Both the position numbers and the translations under genes were made by a program. The notes beneath the pieces were generated by a model that saw nothing but the letters and a program-made list of their open reading frames with translations, searched no databases and had not been told where the DNA came from. Below, one piece after another: positions 5,721 through 13,203 of a stretch of 15,863 nucleotides of DNA. Source of the stretch: Hyphomicrobiales bacterium (lineage in GTDB: Bacteria > Pseudomonadota > Alphaproteobacteria > Rhizobiales > Beijerinckiaceae); contig JAATEW010000204.1 of assembly GCA_015655535.1 (NCBI GenBank), positions 1 through 15,863 on the forward strand, in the 5' to 3' direction. Every line of letters starts with the position of its first letter. The first letter of the stretch is position 1.

Positions 5721-6527
5721 ATGCCTGCCAAATCCGATCTCGATCCAAATCCGATGGCGATTGGCCGCTCTGCTTTCGAAAGGTCGTTCAATATCACCTT
5801 CGTCGAAGAAGAAGACGTAGCCCCCTCCCCCAACTACGATTTCCGGACACGTGTGATCCCCAAATCGCTGCCCTATGGATTCCCAGAACGCCTGCGCTGG
5901 AAGGCCGTCGCGGTTGTTGGCAATGGCGAGGTGACGAGCTGCGGCGCCGCCATCGATTGTCATGACGAGATCATCCGCATCTCGGGCACGCGCAATTGGC
6001 GGAAAAGCAAGCAGCACGATGGCTTGCGGACGACGCTATGGGCGGGTTATTTGGCTTTTGTCGTCGATCAGCAAGGTGCCAACGAAACCTTCGCGGAGCT
6101 GGTCGAACAGGGCGTGCCCCTTTGGAACCTCTCGCCCTTTCATGTCACCTGCGATGCTTTTCTCTGGCTCCGCAACCGATCCGTACCACCGCAGTTGACG
6201 ATCCTCCCCTCGGCTGCGGTTTTGTTCGATGTTTTTCACCAATATATGTCGGCAAGCGATATGGAGGTGCTGTTCTCCATTCCACTGCCGCGCCGCCAGC
6301 TGACGGGCCTTTCACGTTACGAGCGTCTCTTGACTGGCACGCGCTTGGTTTTGGCCCTGGAAGCCTGCGGTGTCGGCGCGATCAGCCTTTATGGCTTCGA
6401 CCTGTTTAAGGGGGCCGAGGACTCGGTTTGGTTCGGCCACGATCTTGATGTGGATTTGCAGGTCTTGCAGGCAGTCCAGCAGCGTTTTGCGGCGCAAGGA
6501 AAGCCTTTCTATTGGGCAGGCCGGTGA
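5721..6527 (+). CDS. Glycosyltransferase family 29 (sialyltransferase)-like protein
   Basis: 268 aa, no signal peptide or membrane anchor, so probably cytoplasmic. Residues 62-107 resemble sialylmotif L: VAVVGNG, then IDCHDEIIRI and GLRTTLW. Residues 205-227 resemble sialylmotif S: TGTRLVLALEACG and ISLYGFD. A histidine at 240 (WFGHD) may stand for the motif VS histidine that acts in catalysis. GT29 enzymes transfer sialic acid from CMP-donors; the bacterial protein may use another nonulosonate or another substrate. AAGGA lies 5 nt before ATG 5721. It follows luxR by 56 nt on the same strand and is likely co-transcribed, suggesting quorum-controlled modification of a surface or other glycan. 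The assignment is by eye. Confidence 0.65.
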   Translation: MPAKSDLDPNPMAIGRSAFERSFNITFVEEEDVAPSPNYDFRTRVIPKSLPYGFPERLRWKAVAVVGNGEVTSCGAAIDCHDEIIRISGTRNWRKSKQHDGLRTTLWAGYLAFVVDQQGANETFAELVEQGVPLWNLSPFHVTCDAFLWLRNRSVPPQLTILPSAAVLFDVFHQYMSASDMEVLFSIPLPRRQLTGLSRYERLLTGTRLVLALEACGVGAISLYGFDLFKGAEDSVWFGHDLDVDLQVLQAVQQRFAAQGKPFYWAGR

Positions 6528-6688
6528 GACATGACCAATCCGCCTTGAATGACGGAGTTAGGCGCGAAGCATACGCACGGCTCCAGACCGACGCCGACCC
6601 GCCTGCGAAATTCTTGGTTTAATCACCCTTAAAACAATTGGCATCGAGCATCTGACGGCAGAAATCACGAATGAGAGTTTTTCGAAGG

Positions 6689-6713
6689 TGATTTCAAGCC
6701 TAGCTTGAAATCA
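6689..6713. repeat. Perfect 11-bp inverted repeat between convergent genes
   Basis: TGATTTCAAGC and GCTTGAAATCA flank a CTA loop. The element lies between the convergent GT29-like and histidine kinase genes, 53 bp past the kinase stop. It has no long T-run on either strand, so it is either a weak bidirectional terminator or a protein-binding palindrome. Nothing else is evident in 6528-6766. Confidence 0.6.
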
Positions 6714-6766
6714 AAGCAGGCATAAGCCTAAGTACAAAACGGCGGTCTTTTCGCGGTGCCACCGCC

Positions 6767-7963
6767 TCAAGCAGCGACATGCAGGTTTGGTCCCGTTTTG
6801 GCGCGCGGTAATCGTACGATAAAGTTCGTGCCCCTTTCTTCAGTCGAGGTCACTTGGATCGTTCCGCCGTGAGCCTGAACAACTTCTCGAGTGATAAAAA
6901 GGCCCAGACCGAGATTCATCGATCCCATATCGGCGCTCTCATCTGGTCTCGCGCAGGACAATGGGTTGAATAACGTTCCAATTTTATCCTGTGGAATCGG
7001 CAGACCTTGATTATGGACCATCAACGTTACCGATTCCTCATCATCCGTGACAGCTACTACGATGGGTGTGTCTTTAAATCCGTACTGTATTGCGTTGCCA
7101 ATTAAGTTAGAAAACACCTGCCCAATCCGAGTTTTATCCCACTCTCCTCTTAGATTTTCAGAAACGGAAAGGACGATGGTGCGGGATGGATGCACTACTC
7201 GCACTTCATCTACAATTTGGTGAGCTACAAAACCCATATCCATTAGAACCCTGAAAATTGAAAGCCCTGCACCGAACCGCGCCCGCGTAACGTCGAGAAG
7301 ATTGTTGATCAACTCGCTCATGCGCTTTGAGCCGTCCAATATGTTCTGTGTGAGCATTTTTTGTCGGTCATTCAGAGTTCCAATGTGAAGCACAAGCTCC
7401 GCCGATAACATAATTGCCTGAACGGGACCGCGGAGATCGTGCCCAAGGATACCTGCAAATAGGTCCTTGGAGAAGAAAACTTCATGCGTGTAGTAGCTTA
7501 CGGACTCAGTCAAAGCCTGATCTATGGACTCATTAAATCTCGTCAAATCGGCGAAGTCTTCATCATCAATAAATAAGGACTTCCTTCTCCAAAGCTTTAT
7601 CACGCTCGCCCTAAGAGCCCTATATTCAGATGTCATTTGTTCTATGTTAAAGCCGCCCGTCAGCCTCAAAGCGGCATGAGTTTCGGCGGCCGTAGGTGCC
7701 GGATTTCTGCTTTTCAGCCCTCGAGATTTTATGGTCTCTTCTTTTGGGGTTTGCGCAGATTTGATGTCGCTTATAATGAACTCAAGGATTTGGTGAATAT
7801 GGTCCCGCAGAGCAAGTGAAGTCATATTGGTCGAGTTTGGCGTCAGCGTTCGTGCAAAATCCTCCCATTCGCTTACGATAGGACCTACGTTCTCTGAAAT
7901 GAATACAGAAAGGCGCTTATGACCTTCTTTCGCATGAAATTCGGGTGACTCATCCGCTGCCAT
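6767..7963 (-). CDS. Sensor histidine kinase with RsbRD-like N-terminal domain
   Basis: 398 aa, soluble, with no transmembrane segment. Residues about 15-155 resemble the RsbRD N-terminal sensor domain (helical, with FNIEQMTSEYRALRASVIKL). The phosphoacceptor is H175 in GILGHDLRGP. The ATP-binding domain has the N box (FSNLIGNAIQYG, N290), a G1-like VHNQG where the usual DxG aspartate is replaced, and a G2 GLGLFI at 352-357. It ends with GGTIQVTSTEERGTNFIVRL, normal for HisKA kinases. No response regulator is adjacent, so it is an orphan kinase whose partner is elsewhere. The ribosome site is modest (AGAGA). AT content appears higher than in neighbours, hinting at separate origin. Confidence 0.9.
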   Translation of the reverse strand: MAADESPEFHAKEGHKRLSVFISENVGPIVSEWEDFARTLTPNSTNMTSLALRDHIHQILEFIISDIKSAQTPKEETIKSRGLKSRNPAPTAAETHAALRLTGGFNIEQMTSEYRALRASVIKLWRRKSLFIDDEDFADLTRFNESIDQALTESVSYYTHEVFFSKDLFAGILGHDLRGPVQAIMLSAELVLHIGTLNDRQKMLTQNILDGSKRMSELINNLLDVTRARFGAGLSIFRVLMDMGFVAHQIVDEVRVVHPSRTIVLSVSENLRGEWDKTRIGQVFSNLIGNAIQYGFKDTPIVVAVTDDEESVTLMVHNQGLPIPQDKIGTLFNPLSCARPDESADMGSMNLGLGLFITREVVQAHGGTIQVTSTEERGTNFIVRLPRAKTGPNLHVAA

Positions 7964-8678
7964 TTTGAATCTCTGCGCGTTGTTCTACTGTTAAGTGCAA
8001 GTCATGTGCGCGGGTGAAGCCTTGCTCAAAGACGATTCAAGCAAGGCCGCACTCAGCATGAGCGGACGCCGAGTTGCCAGAATGCCAAATCCTCTGCCAC
8101 CCTTTAATCAAAGTAATTGCGATCAGCGGAAGCACAAGTTCAGGCGGCGAAACGTGAGCGCACGAATCTGACCCCAAAACCGCCGCGTGATGGCGGCCAG
8201 TTCCTGGTCATTACCGACCTCTGTCTTCGCCTTGAGACTTCGCCCTCATCCCGCATATGGGGCAATTCCTAACTCACCGGCGTATTTCGGGGGATGCGTC
8301 ACGCAGGTGTAGATGACGTCGTTGACGTTCGGGCTGGAATTGCCGTTGATGGTATGCTGGGGGCGAAGGTAAGTTATGAAGAGCACGCTAACACGCTTCA
8401 TTCTTGCGCGGGTGGCTCGGATTCTACTCAGTGAATCGTCTCCCGCCAGCCGCTGGTGCTCTCAACGAGAGAGCACTGAGTAGTTTCCGAACTTGCCGTG
8501 GTGGGATCGCTTCCGGCATTCACGCATTGGTTTGGCGACGGGCGGAAAGCCGATCCCTATAGTTCGTCCTGAGATACGCGAGGCAAAGACTGGCTTCGAT
8601 GCGGCCACTCGCTGAAGCTTCAGTTGGAACCACATTGCTGACTCGTCGGCCTCCTCACGAACCAGCGGGAACGTAATC
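7964..8678. other. Long gene-poor region with structured repeats
   Basis: About 700 nt without a convincing gene between the divergent kinase and methyltransferase genes. It holds an 8-bp inverted repeat (GCCTTGCT 8019-8026 / AGCAAGGC 8040-8047) close to the kinase promoter side. It also holds a minus-strand ORF of 51 codons (8401-8246, starting MKRVSVLFITYL and without a ribosome site) that may be a remnant, and the nested inverted repeats at 8424-8483. A minus-strand frame of 95 codons (8749-8462) has no recognisable content. It may be decayed mobile or gene DNA; no transposase was recognised. Confidence 0.5.
8424..8483. repeat. Nested inverted repeats (possible alternative RNA folds)
   Basis: An outer perfect 10-bp inverted repeat (CTACTCAGTG 8424-8433 / CACTGAGTAG 8474-8483) encloses a perfect 8-bp hairpin (GTGCTCTC 8456-8463 / GAGAGCAC 8469-8476, loop AACGA). 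The two share the bases CAC at 8474-8476, so full versions of both cannot form at once. No T-run follows. It could be a transcript structure, a recombination end or a regulator site. Confidence 0.55.
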
Positions 8679-10145
8679 GTGAAAGAGCCAACCATAGTCA
8701 GTTTCTTGGCTAAGAATCTTAGTCTTAGCGGGCCCCACGACGAAATCATGATCGACCTCGCCGGCGTATCGGAAACGATGCTTTGGTCACTGCATAATCG
8801 CGCAAGCGAGGCGCGGCGGCATGATGGCGTCCTTATCGATCCCGATAGCGTGCGTATTCACGAAGCAATCGACTACGATTTCAGCCGCCATTTCGGCGAT
8901 CCCGTCGGCTCTCTTGCCGTCCGCGCAGCCGAAATCGATCGAGTGATACGGCTATGGCTCGTAGACCATCCCGATGGATTCATCGTCTCACTCGGAGAGG
9001 GGCTTGAAACGCAGGTGCGGCGCGTCGACAACGGCCGAATGCATTGGCTATCGGTGGACTTGCCCGACGCAATCCGGCTGAGGGAGCGCTTCCTCGCTCC
9101 GACCGATCGTTTCCGCCACATTGGTCTGAACGCGCTCGATCCATCATGGATGGATTTGGTCGATCCCTCGTCCGGTTTGTTCATCGTCGCGCAGGGGCTG
9201 CTTATGTATCTCGATCCAGAGATGGTGCGGCAGCTCTTGGCACGCGTCGCTGAGCGGTTTCCAAGGGCGGAAATCATATTTGACGTTGTTCCGCGCTGGT
9301 TCTCGCGTTTGACGCTGTTAGGGCTGCAACAAACTCCGCACTACCGTCTTCCTCCGATGCCGTGGGGGATCAACCGCGACGAGATCGAGCCAACGTTGCG
9401 ACGATGGTGCCCGCATGTCACCAGCATCGCTTTTCTCGATTACCGCGTGCCACGAGGCCTGCTTCCGCTTTTTGCTCAACTCATTCGCCATATTCCCGTT
9501 GTCAGGCATGAGATTCCGAGCCTCGTGCATGTCATCGTGGCGGAAAGAATTGACTCATCAGCCGCGATTTCAAATCCCATCTCCGGACCAGCGTCCAAGA
9601 GCAAAGAGCCGAGTGAAGACTTCAAAGGCCTGACGCCACATAGAAAGCAACCGATGACATCAAGCAACGATAATATATCCGGCACAATAACGACCAACGA
9701 GGCCCCGCAAAGCGTCGGGGCGCACGGCGACCTTGCGATAGCTGCCGGTCAAATCATAGCGCGGCGCGTCTCGCTGGGAATGGCGGCGGCGTTCGATCCT
9801 TTGGGCGCAGATCATGTCGAGTTTGCACGTATCGTTCCAGAGAAAGTCGAAGCTTTCTCGGCCGCCGGCATGATCATGATCAAACAATCGAACCAAGCTC
9901 GCCGGCAAATCACGCGCTTTGCATCGGACGAGGTGATGACAACGGCTCGCGCGACGATTTCGATGGCGGGCTGTACCAGCCCAATGGCCCTAGCGGCGGA
10001 GCAAGGTCGGTTCGCGCTAGCATGGTTTGATCGTGCAGTTTCGAGCTACATCGCGATCGGAATGCTGGCGCTAAGCACTCCCGCCGCTGCGATGGCGCCT
10101 ATTCGGGAAACGGTCGCGGCCAATGCCGAACGGCTGGGTCTGTAG
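8679..10145 (+). CDS. Leucine-carboxyl-methyltransferase-family protein fused to a phasin-like domain
   Basis: 488 aa from a GTG start; ATG 8748 (MIDLAGVSETM) matches the usual N-terminus of the family better and may be the real start. Residues about 24-295 are a PPM/LCM-type (COG3315) SAM-dependent O-methyltransferase: LAGVSETMLWSLHNRASEAR, IDYDF, the SAM loop SLGEGLETQ (104-112) and the DLPD acidic motif (127-130). After a Ser/Pro-rich linker, residues about 375-488 look like a phasin: FARIVPEKVEAF, then an EQGRFALAWFDRAVSSYI helix and the NAERLGL end. Phasins coat polyhydroxyalkanoate granules. An internal ATG at 9654 could start a separate 163-aa phasin, so this may be two genes fused by loss of a stop. 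The frame is uninterrupted throughout. Confidence 0.8.
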   Translation: MKEPTIVSFLAKNLSLSGPHDEIMIDLAGVSETMLWSLHNRASEARRHDGVLIDPDSVRIHEAIDYDFSRHFGDPVGSLAVRAAEIDRVIRLWLVDHPDGFIVSLGEGLETQVRRVDNGRMHWLSVDLPDAIRLRERFLAPTDRFRHIGLNALDPSWMDLVDPSSGLFIVAQGLLMYLDPEMVRQLLARVAERFPRAEIIFDVVPRWFSRLTLLGLQQTPHYRLPPMPWGINRDEIEPTLRRWCPHVTSIAFLDYRVPRGLLPLFAQLIRHIPVVRHEIPSLVHVIVAERIDSSAAISNPISGPASKSKEPSEDFKGLTPHRKQPMTSSNDNISGTITTNEAPQSVGAHGDLAIAAGQIIARRVSLGMAAAFDPLGADHVEFARIVPEKVEAFSAAGMIMIKQSNQARRQITRFASDEVMTTARATISMAGCTSPMALAAEQGRFALAWFDRAVSSYIAIGMLALSTPAAAMAPIRETVAANAERLGL

Positions 10146-10211
10146 CATCCCTATCGTGCCGGTAGTTGAAAATTCTTGAAGGTCTTCGCCGAATGTCCGT
10201 CCTGCTAGTGC

Positions 10212-10799
10212 TTAGGAAGCCATGCTCGCAATTTGTGTTATTTCTTTTGCAATGTCTTCAGGTGAAAGAACGAAATCGATGCATCCGCTTGCGATGGCGC
10301 TCTTGGGCATATCTGGCTCCTGGGCGGTCTCGGGCTTCTGCGCGATCGTAATGCCGCCCTCTTCTTGTATCGCACATAGCGCTGCTGCTCCATCACCATC
10401 GTAACCAGAGACGATGACCGCGATCAGTTTTCCTTTCCAATGCCGGGTGAGGGACTTCAGAAAAACCGTGATGACGTCTGGCCACCCTCGCGGCTTTGAT
10501 ATCGGTTCCAAACGGAACTCCCCGTCACGAACATGTAAATCTCGTTGCGACGGGATGATGAAGACAACGTTCGGACGAATGACCAATCTTTCCGTAATCA
10601 GTTCAACCGGCATCTCGGTGCAGCGCGGAAGGATCTCGTGCAGCAAAGTGGCCACCGATCTCAGGTGGTTCACGATGACTATAGCAACGCCCATGTCAGA
10701 CGGAAGATGGCGTAGTAGCCGAATATAGGAATCGAGACCGCCGGCAGAGCCGCCGACACAAACGACAGGGAAATCTTTGGTAATGTCTTTATCTTTCAT
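10212..10799 (-). CDS. Stand-alone CheB-type protein-glutamate methylesterase
   Basis: 195 aa consisting only of the CheB catalytic domain; the N-terminal receiver domain of chemotaxis CheB is absent. The catalytic triad is visible: S18 in VCVGGSAGGLD, H45 in IVIVNHL, and D136 in VSGYDGDGAAAL, with DMPKSAI near the end. Such proteins remove methyl esters from glutamates of chemoreceptor-like proteins, or act with CheR in non-chemotactic sensory proteins. No CheR, receptor or other che gene is in the window. ATG 10799, with GGAG 9 nt upstream, is preferred over a TTG start at 10826. It may work with the nearby orphan histidine kinase, but this is speculative. Confidence 0.88.
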   Translation of the reverse strand: MKDKDITKDFPVVCVGGSAGGLDSYIRLLRHLPSDMGVAIVIVNHLRSVATLLHEILPRCTEMPVELITERLVIRPNVVFIIPSQRDLHVRDGEFRLEPISKPRGWPDVITVFLKSLTRHWKGKLIAVIVSGYDGDGAAALCAIQEEGGITIAQKPETAQEPDMPKSAIASGCIDFVLSPEDIAKEITQIASMAS

Positions 10800-11160
10800 T
10801 GGTGGTTTCTCCGTTGCGTCTAGCAAAGCGATTCCCCCGCAAGGGTGTGAGAGGCAGAATGGTGTGAATCATTTCTCCTTCGCCAAACGGTGGGCACCAT
10901 GCCAGCCGCCAAATGCGGCGATCAGCGAACCGGTTTGTTGATTTAACGCGCGCCTTCGACACTCGGTCAGCCAAAGCGCTCAATATTTTGCCATCTGCAC
11001 AAAACGTCTTCAAATGGCCCGGCTTTATAGCCGGAACGCGATCAATATTGACCATGCTTCTCGCGTCACAACCGCTATTGTTCCGCTAGCCAGCAGACGC
11101 TTATGAAGATCGCGCCCAAACCTCCAGGTGCTTAAATTTAAACGCTTCGAAGGTTTGAGA
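10800..11160. other. Intergenic region between divergent cheB-like and crp-like genes
   Basis: No convincing gene is seen here. A minus-strand frame of 88 codons (11055-10789) has no recognisable content, a weak ribosome site and overlaps the CheB start. A short perfect palindrome TCAATATTGA lies around 11042-11051 and TTAAATTTAA around 11132-11142 just before the Crp/Fnr gene; both could be regulator sites. Promoters for both divergent genes should lie here. Confidence 0.5.
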
Positions 11161-11835
11161 ATGGCGAAAAAGCCCACAGACACGTTTGATCTACGTCGCT
11201 TGCCGAACGCAGACGGCATGACAACGGACATCATATTTCGAAAGGGTCAAACGGTCTTTGCGCAGGGAGAGCCTGCGGAAGCGCTCTATTACCTTCGAAA
11301 AGGCCAGGTAAAGGTCACGGTCATCTCTGAACTTGGGAAGGAAGCTGTAATTGCCATCCTTGGTCATGGCAGTTTCTTTGGCGAGGGGTGTCTCACCGGA
11401 CAGCAGGTGCGCATGGCATCCGCCACGGCAATGACCGACTGCGTCGCGATTCGCCTAGAGAAAGCCGCGGTTATTCGCATGATGCGTGAAGACGCATTAT
11501 TTTCGGAACAGTTCACCGCATATTTGTTGGCACGCAACGCTCGCGTGGAGGCGGACCTTGTCGATCAATTATTCAATTCCAGTGAAAAGCGCTTGGCGCG
11601 GATTCTTTTAATCCTTGCAAATTTTGGCAAGGAGGGAAAACCGGAACCGATCATACCTTTAATCAGTCAAGAGACGCTCGCTGAGATGATCGGAACCACG
11701 CGATCCCGTGTAAGTTTTTTCATGAACAAATTTCGTCAGCTAGGCTTCATCGATTACAATGGACATATCGAAGTCCACAGCTCTTTGTTGAACGTTGTCC
11801 TTCTCGATGATCCCACAAAGAAACGCGATGACTGA
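11161..11835 (+). CDS. Crp/Fnr-family transcriptional regulator
   Basis: 224 aa. The N-terminal cyclic-nucleotide-binding-like beta barrel (about 18-130) shows IFRKGQTVFAQGEPAEALYY, LRKGQVKVTV and GHGSFFGEGCL. The long dimerisation helix (about 118-150) follows, and the C-terminal winged helix (about 165-212) has ISQETLAEMIGTTRSRVSFF, MNKFRQLGFIDYNG. There is no N-terminal cysteine cluster, so it is not an oxygen-sensing FNR with an Fe-S centre. The effector is unknown. AAGG 7 nt before ATG 11161 supports this start over the earlier in-frame one at 11128. Past the stop a 7-of-8 inverted repeat (TTGACCGG/CCGGCCAA, about 11836-11860) may end transcription. Confidence 0.92.
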   Translation: MAKKPTDTFDLRRLPNADGMTTDIIFRKGQTVFAQGEPAEALYYLRKGQVKVTVISELGKEAVIAILGHGSFFGEGCLTGQQVRMASATAMTDCVAIRLEKAAVIRMMREDALFSEQFTAYLLARNARVEADLVDQLFNSSEKRLARILLILANFGKEGKPEPIIPLISQETLAEMIGTTRSRVSFFMNKFRQLGFIDYNGHIEVHSSLLNVVLLDDPTKKRDD

Positions 11836-12002
11836 TTTGACCGGCATGCACCCGGCCAACTCCTAGACAGGTGCATCCGCGCCGGCGAAGACTGAATACC
11901 GTTCGGACCGCAACGGCGACTGGCGAACGCCTGTTTAGACGGGAAATTGCTCAGAGCATGATCAGCCCGCTTCTGGCCAAATTCCGTATTGTCATTTGGC
12001 GA

Positions 12003-12164
12003 TCACGAAGCCGCTGCATAAAGTCTTGAGCAAATGACTGCCGAGACGAGGATCACGAAACCGAAAATGGCGATATGCCGCCAAACATAGCGCTCGCTGA
12101 GCGGTAAGGCCTTCCATTCCGCGTACTCGTCCCGATCGCGTATATCTCGTTTATTCCACGCCAT
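12003..12164 (-). CDS. Small single-pass membrane protein (53 aa)
   Basis: A short gene with a very strong ribosome site (GGGAGGAG, 6 nt before ATG 12164). The N-terminal 30 residues are highly charged (MAWNKRDIRDRDEYAEWK), followed by one hydrophobic segment at about residues 31-47 (IAIFGFVILVSAVICSRLYA). By the positive-inside rule the N-terminus is probably cytoplasmic. It lies alone between the Crp/Fnr gene and the exported-protein gene. The ribosome site, clean membrane segment and balanced composition argue that it is real despite its size; a longer overlapping frame (12053-12331) is rejected. Function unknown. Confidence 0.65.
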   Translation of the reverse strand: MAWNKRDIRDRDEYAEWKALPLSERYVWRHIAIFGFVILVSAVICSRLYAAAS

Positions 12165-12413
12165 ATGACGCTCCTCCCAGAAGCAAGGGCAACCTCGGGG
12201 AGCAACGAAGGTTTCTCGCTTGCAGGAGCTTTCACGTCAACAGCCAGCACAGGTCTCTCAGTCGTCACAGCCGTGCCAGTTTTGGGGGCGATAATCGTCT
12301 TCGCGCTCATAGCGCCATAGAGTCGAAACAATTCGCCGTGTTCGCGGCCTCAACCCAGATCACATGTAAAAAATCGCCATCCTGCACATCTTTTTCGGTC
12401 GTATCGACGACAG

Positions 12414-12446
12414 CGAAAAAGCCCCGCGGGCCGAGGCCAGCGGGGC
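12414..12446 (-). terminator. Rho-independent terminator of the small exported-protein gene
   Basis: On the minus strand GCCCCGC (12446-12440) pairs perfectly with GCGGGGC (12427-12421), with an extra GGCC/GGCC pairing inside the loop, and five T residues follow (12420-12416). It lies 17 nt past the stop of the exported-protein gene. The stretch 12165-12413 beyond it has no convincing gene and should contain the promoter of the 53-aa membrane protein. Confidence 0.85.
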
Positions 12447-12463
12447 GTCGTGAATGATTGATG

Positions 12464-12742
12464 CTATCTCTGGCTCGGCGCGCCCGGCGCGGGCGCGGGT
12501 TTCATCTGGCTATTCGTCGGGCCCGAGCCATCTGTTCCCGGCTGATAGGGTTGACCGCCAAGATTGCCCGCGCTGTTGCTACGGCCGGTCGTCATGTCGG
12601 ATTGGCCTTCCGGCGCGCCGCCGAGACGATCTTCTGCGCCGAGGGGCTGATTGGGATGGGCGCTCGGACCTTGCGCCAAGGCCGATGATGCAATTCCCAG
12701 CGACACCACGGTCGCGACGAGGATCGAATTTCCGAAACGCAT
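12464..12742 (-). CDS. Small exported Gly/Pro-rich protein (92 aa)
   Basis: An almost ideal ribosome site (AAAGGAGG, 5 nt before ATG 12742) precedes a clear Sec signal peptide: MRFGNSILVATVV, a hydrophobic core, and an ALA|QG cleavage site at residues 23-24. The mature 69 residues are rich in Gly, Pro, Ser, Asn and Gln, probably disordered, and end in GGQPYQPGTDG and MKPAPAPGA. The same tail pattern recurs in the broken copy at 12974-13184. Alphaproteobacteria often carry such small periplasmic proteins of unknown role. It is monocistronic, with its own terminator. Confidence 0.75.
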   Translation of the reverse strand: MRFGNSILVATVVSLGIASSALAQGPSAHPNQPLGAEDRLGGAPEGQSDMTTGRSNSAGNLGGQPYQPGTDGSGPTNSQMKPAPAPGAPSQR

Positions 12743-12911
12743 GCATGCCTCCTTTCGTTCGGAGTTCTGGGAATGTGCAGCGAAGGCAAGCGTTCCATGT
12801 GGTCGAAATGAACAGCCCGTCGGCGCACACTGCCGGCGGGGCCCGGTGATCGGGGAGATAACGGTGGTAAAACGCGGACCTGAAGCTTACGGTTCCGCTT
12901 GGCATCTACGT

Positions 12912-12945
12912 AAAAAATGCCCGGCTGGCTTCGGCCGGCGGGGCA
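12912..12945 (-). terminator. Rho-independent terminator of the broken exported-protein paralog
   Basis: Minus-strand TGCCCCGCCGGC pairs with GCCAGCCGGGCA (two mismatches in 12) around a CGAA tetraloop, and six T residues follow (12917-12912). It lies about 30 nt past the stop at 12974, mirroring the gene-terminator arrangement of the intact paralog. Confidence 0.8.
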
Positions 12946-12973
12946 ATAAGGTGCCAGCCGCCATTATCGCTGG

Positions 12974-13184
12974 CTAGGTTGCCCCTGGCGCGGGAGCCGC
13001 CTTCATACGGCCGTTATTGCCGGCCCCTTCGGTGCCAGACTGATAAGCTTCGCCACCGACATTGCGGCGTTTCTTTTTTGCCGGGCCGCCTTCAGGCGGG
13101 GCGCTCTGCGGCGCGGAGACCGCAGGAGATTCCGTCGTTGTCCCTGCAACCTTGTGCCAGAGCGAAAGAAGTCGTTCCTATCGT
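12974..13184 (-). pseudogene. 5'-truncated, frameshifted paralog of the small exported protein
   Basis: The minus-strand frame ending at TAG 12976-12974 reads AKKKRRNVGGEAYQSGTEG and then MKAAPAPGAT. This matches the tail of the intact protein at 12464-12742 (GGQPYQPGTDG, MKPAPAPGA). Upstream, the end of a signal peptide (TTSFALAQ, 13175-13152) is present in a different frame, so one base must have been gained or lost near 13148-13152. The initiator methionine and hydrophobic core are missing, replaced by the exonuclease III fragment. A sequencing error could explain the frameshift but not the missing 5' end. Confidence 0.5.
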
Positions 13185-13203
13185 GCTTCGTTGGAGCCCG
13201 GCG

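Noticed and set aside
8462..8749. Minus-strand ORF of 95 codons
   Set aside because: No recognisable motif and overlap with the N-terminal coding part of the methyltransferase; may be decayed DNA.
10789..11055. Minus-strand ORF of 88 codons upstream of cheB
   Set aside because: No recognisable content, weak ribosome site and overlap with the CheB start; probably chance.
12053..12331. Minus-strand ORF of 92 codons
   Set aside because: Lacks a ribosome site and overlaps the 53-aa membrane protein, which has a much better one.
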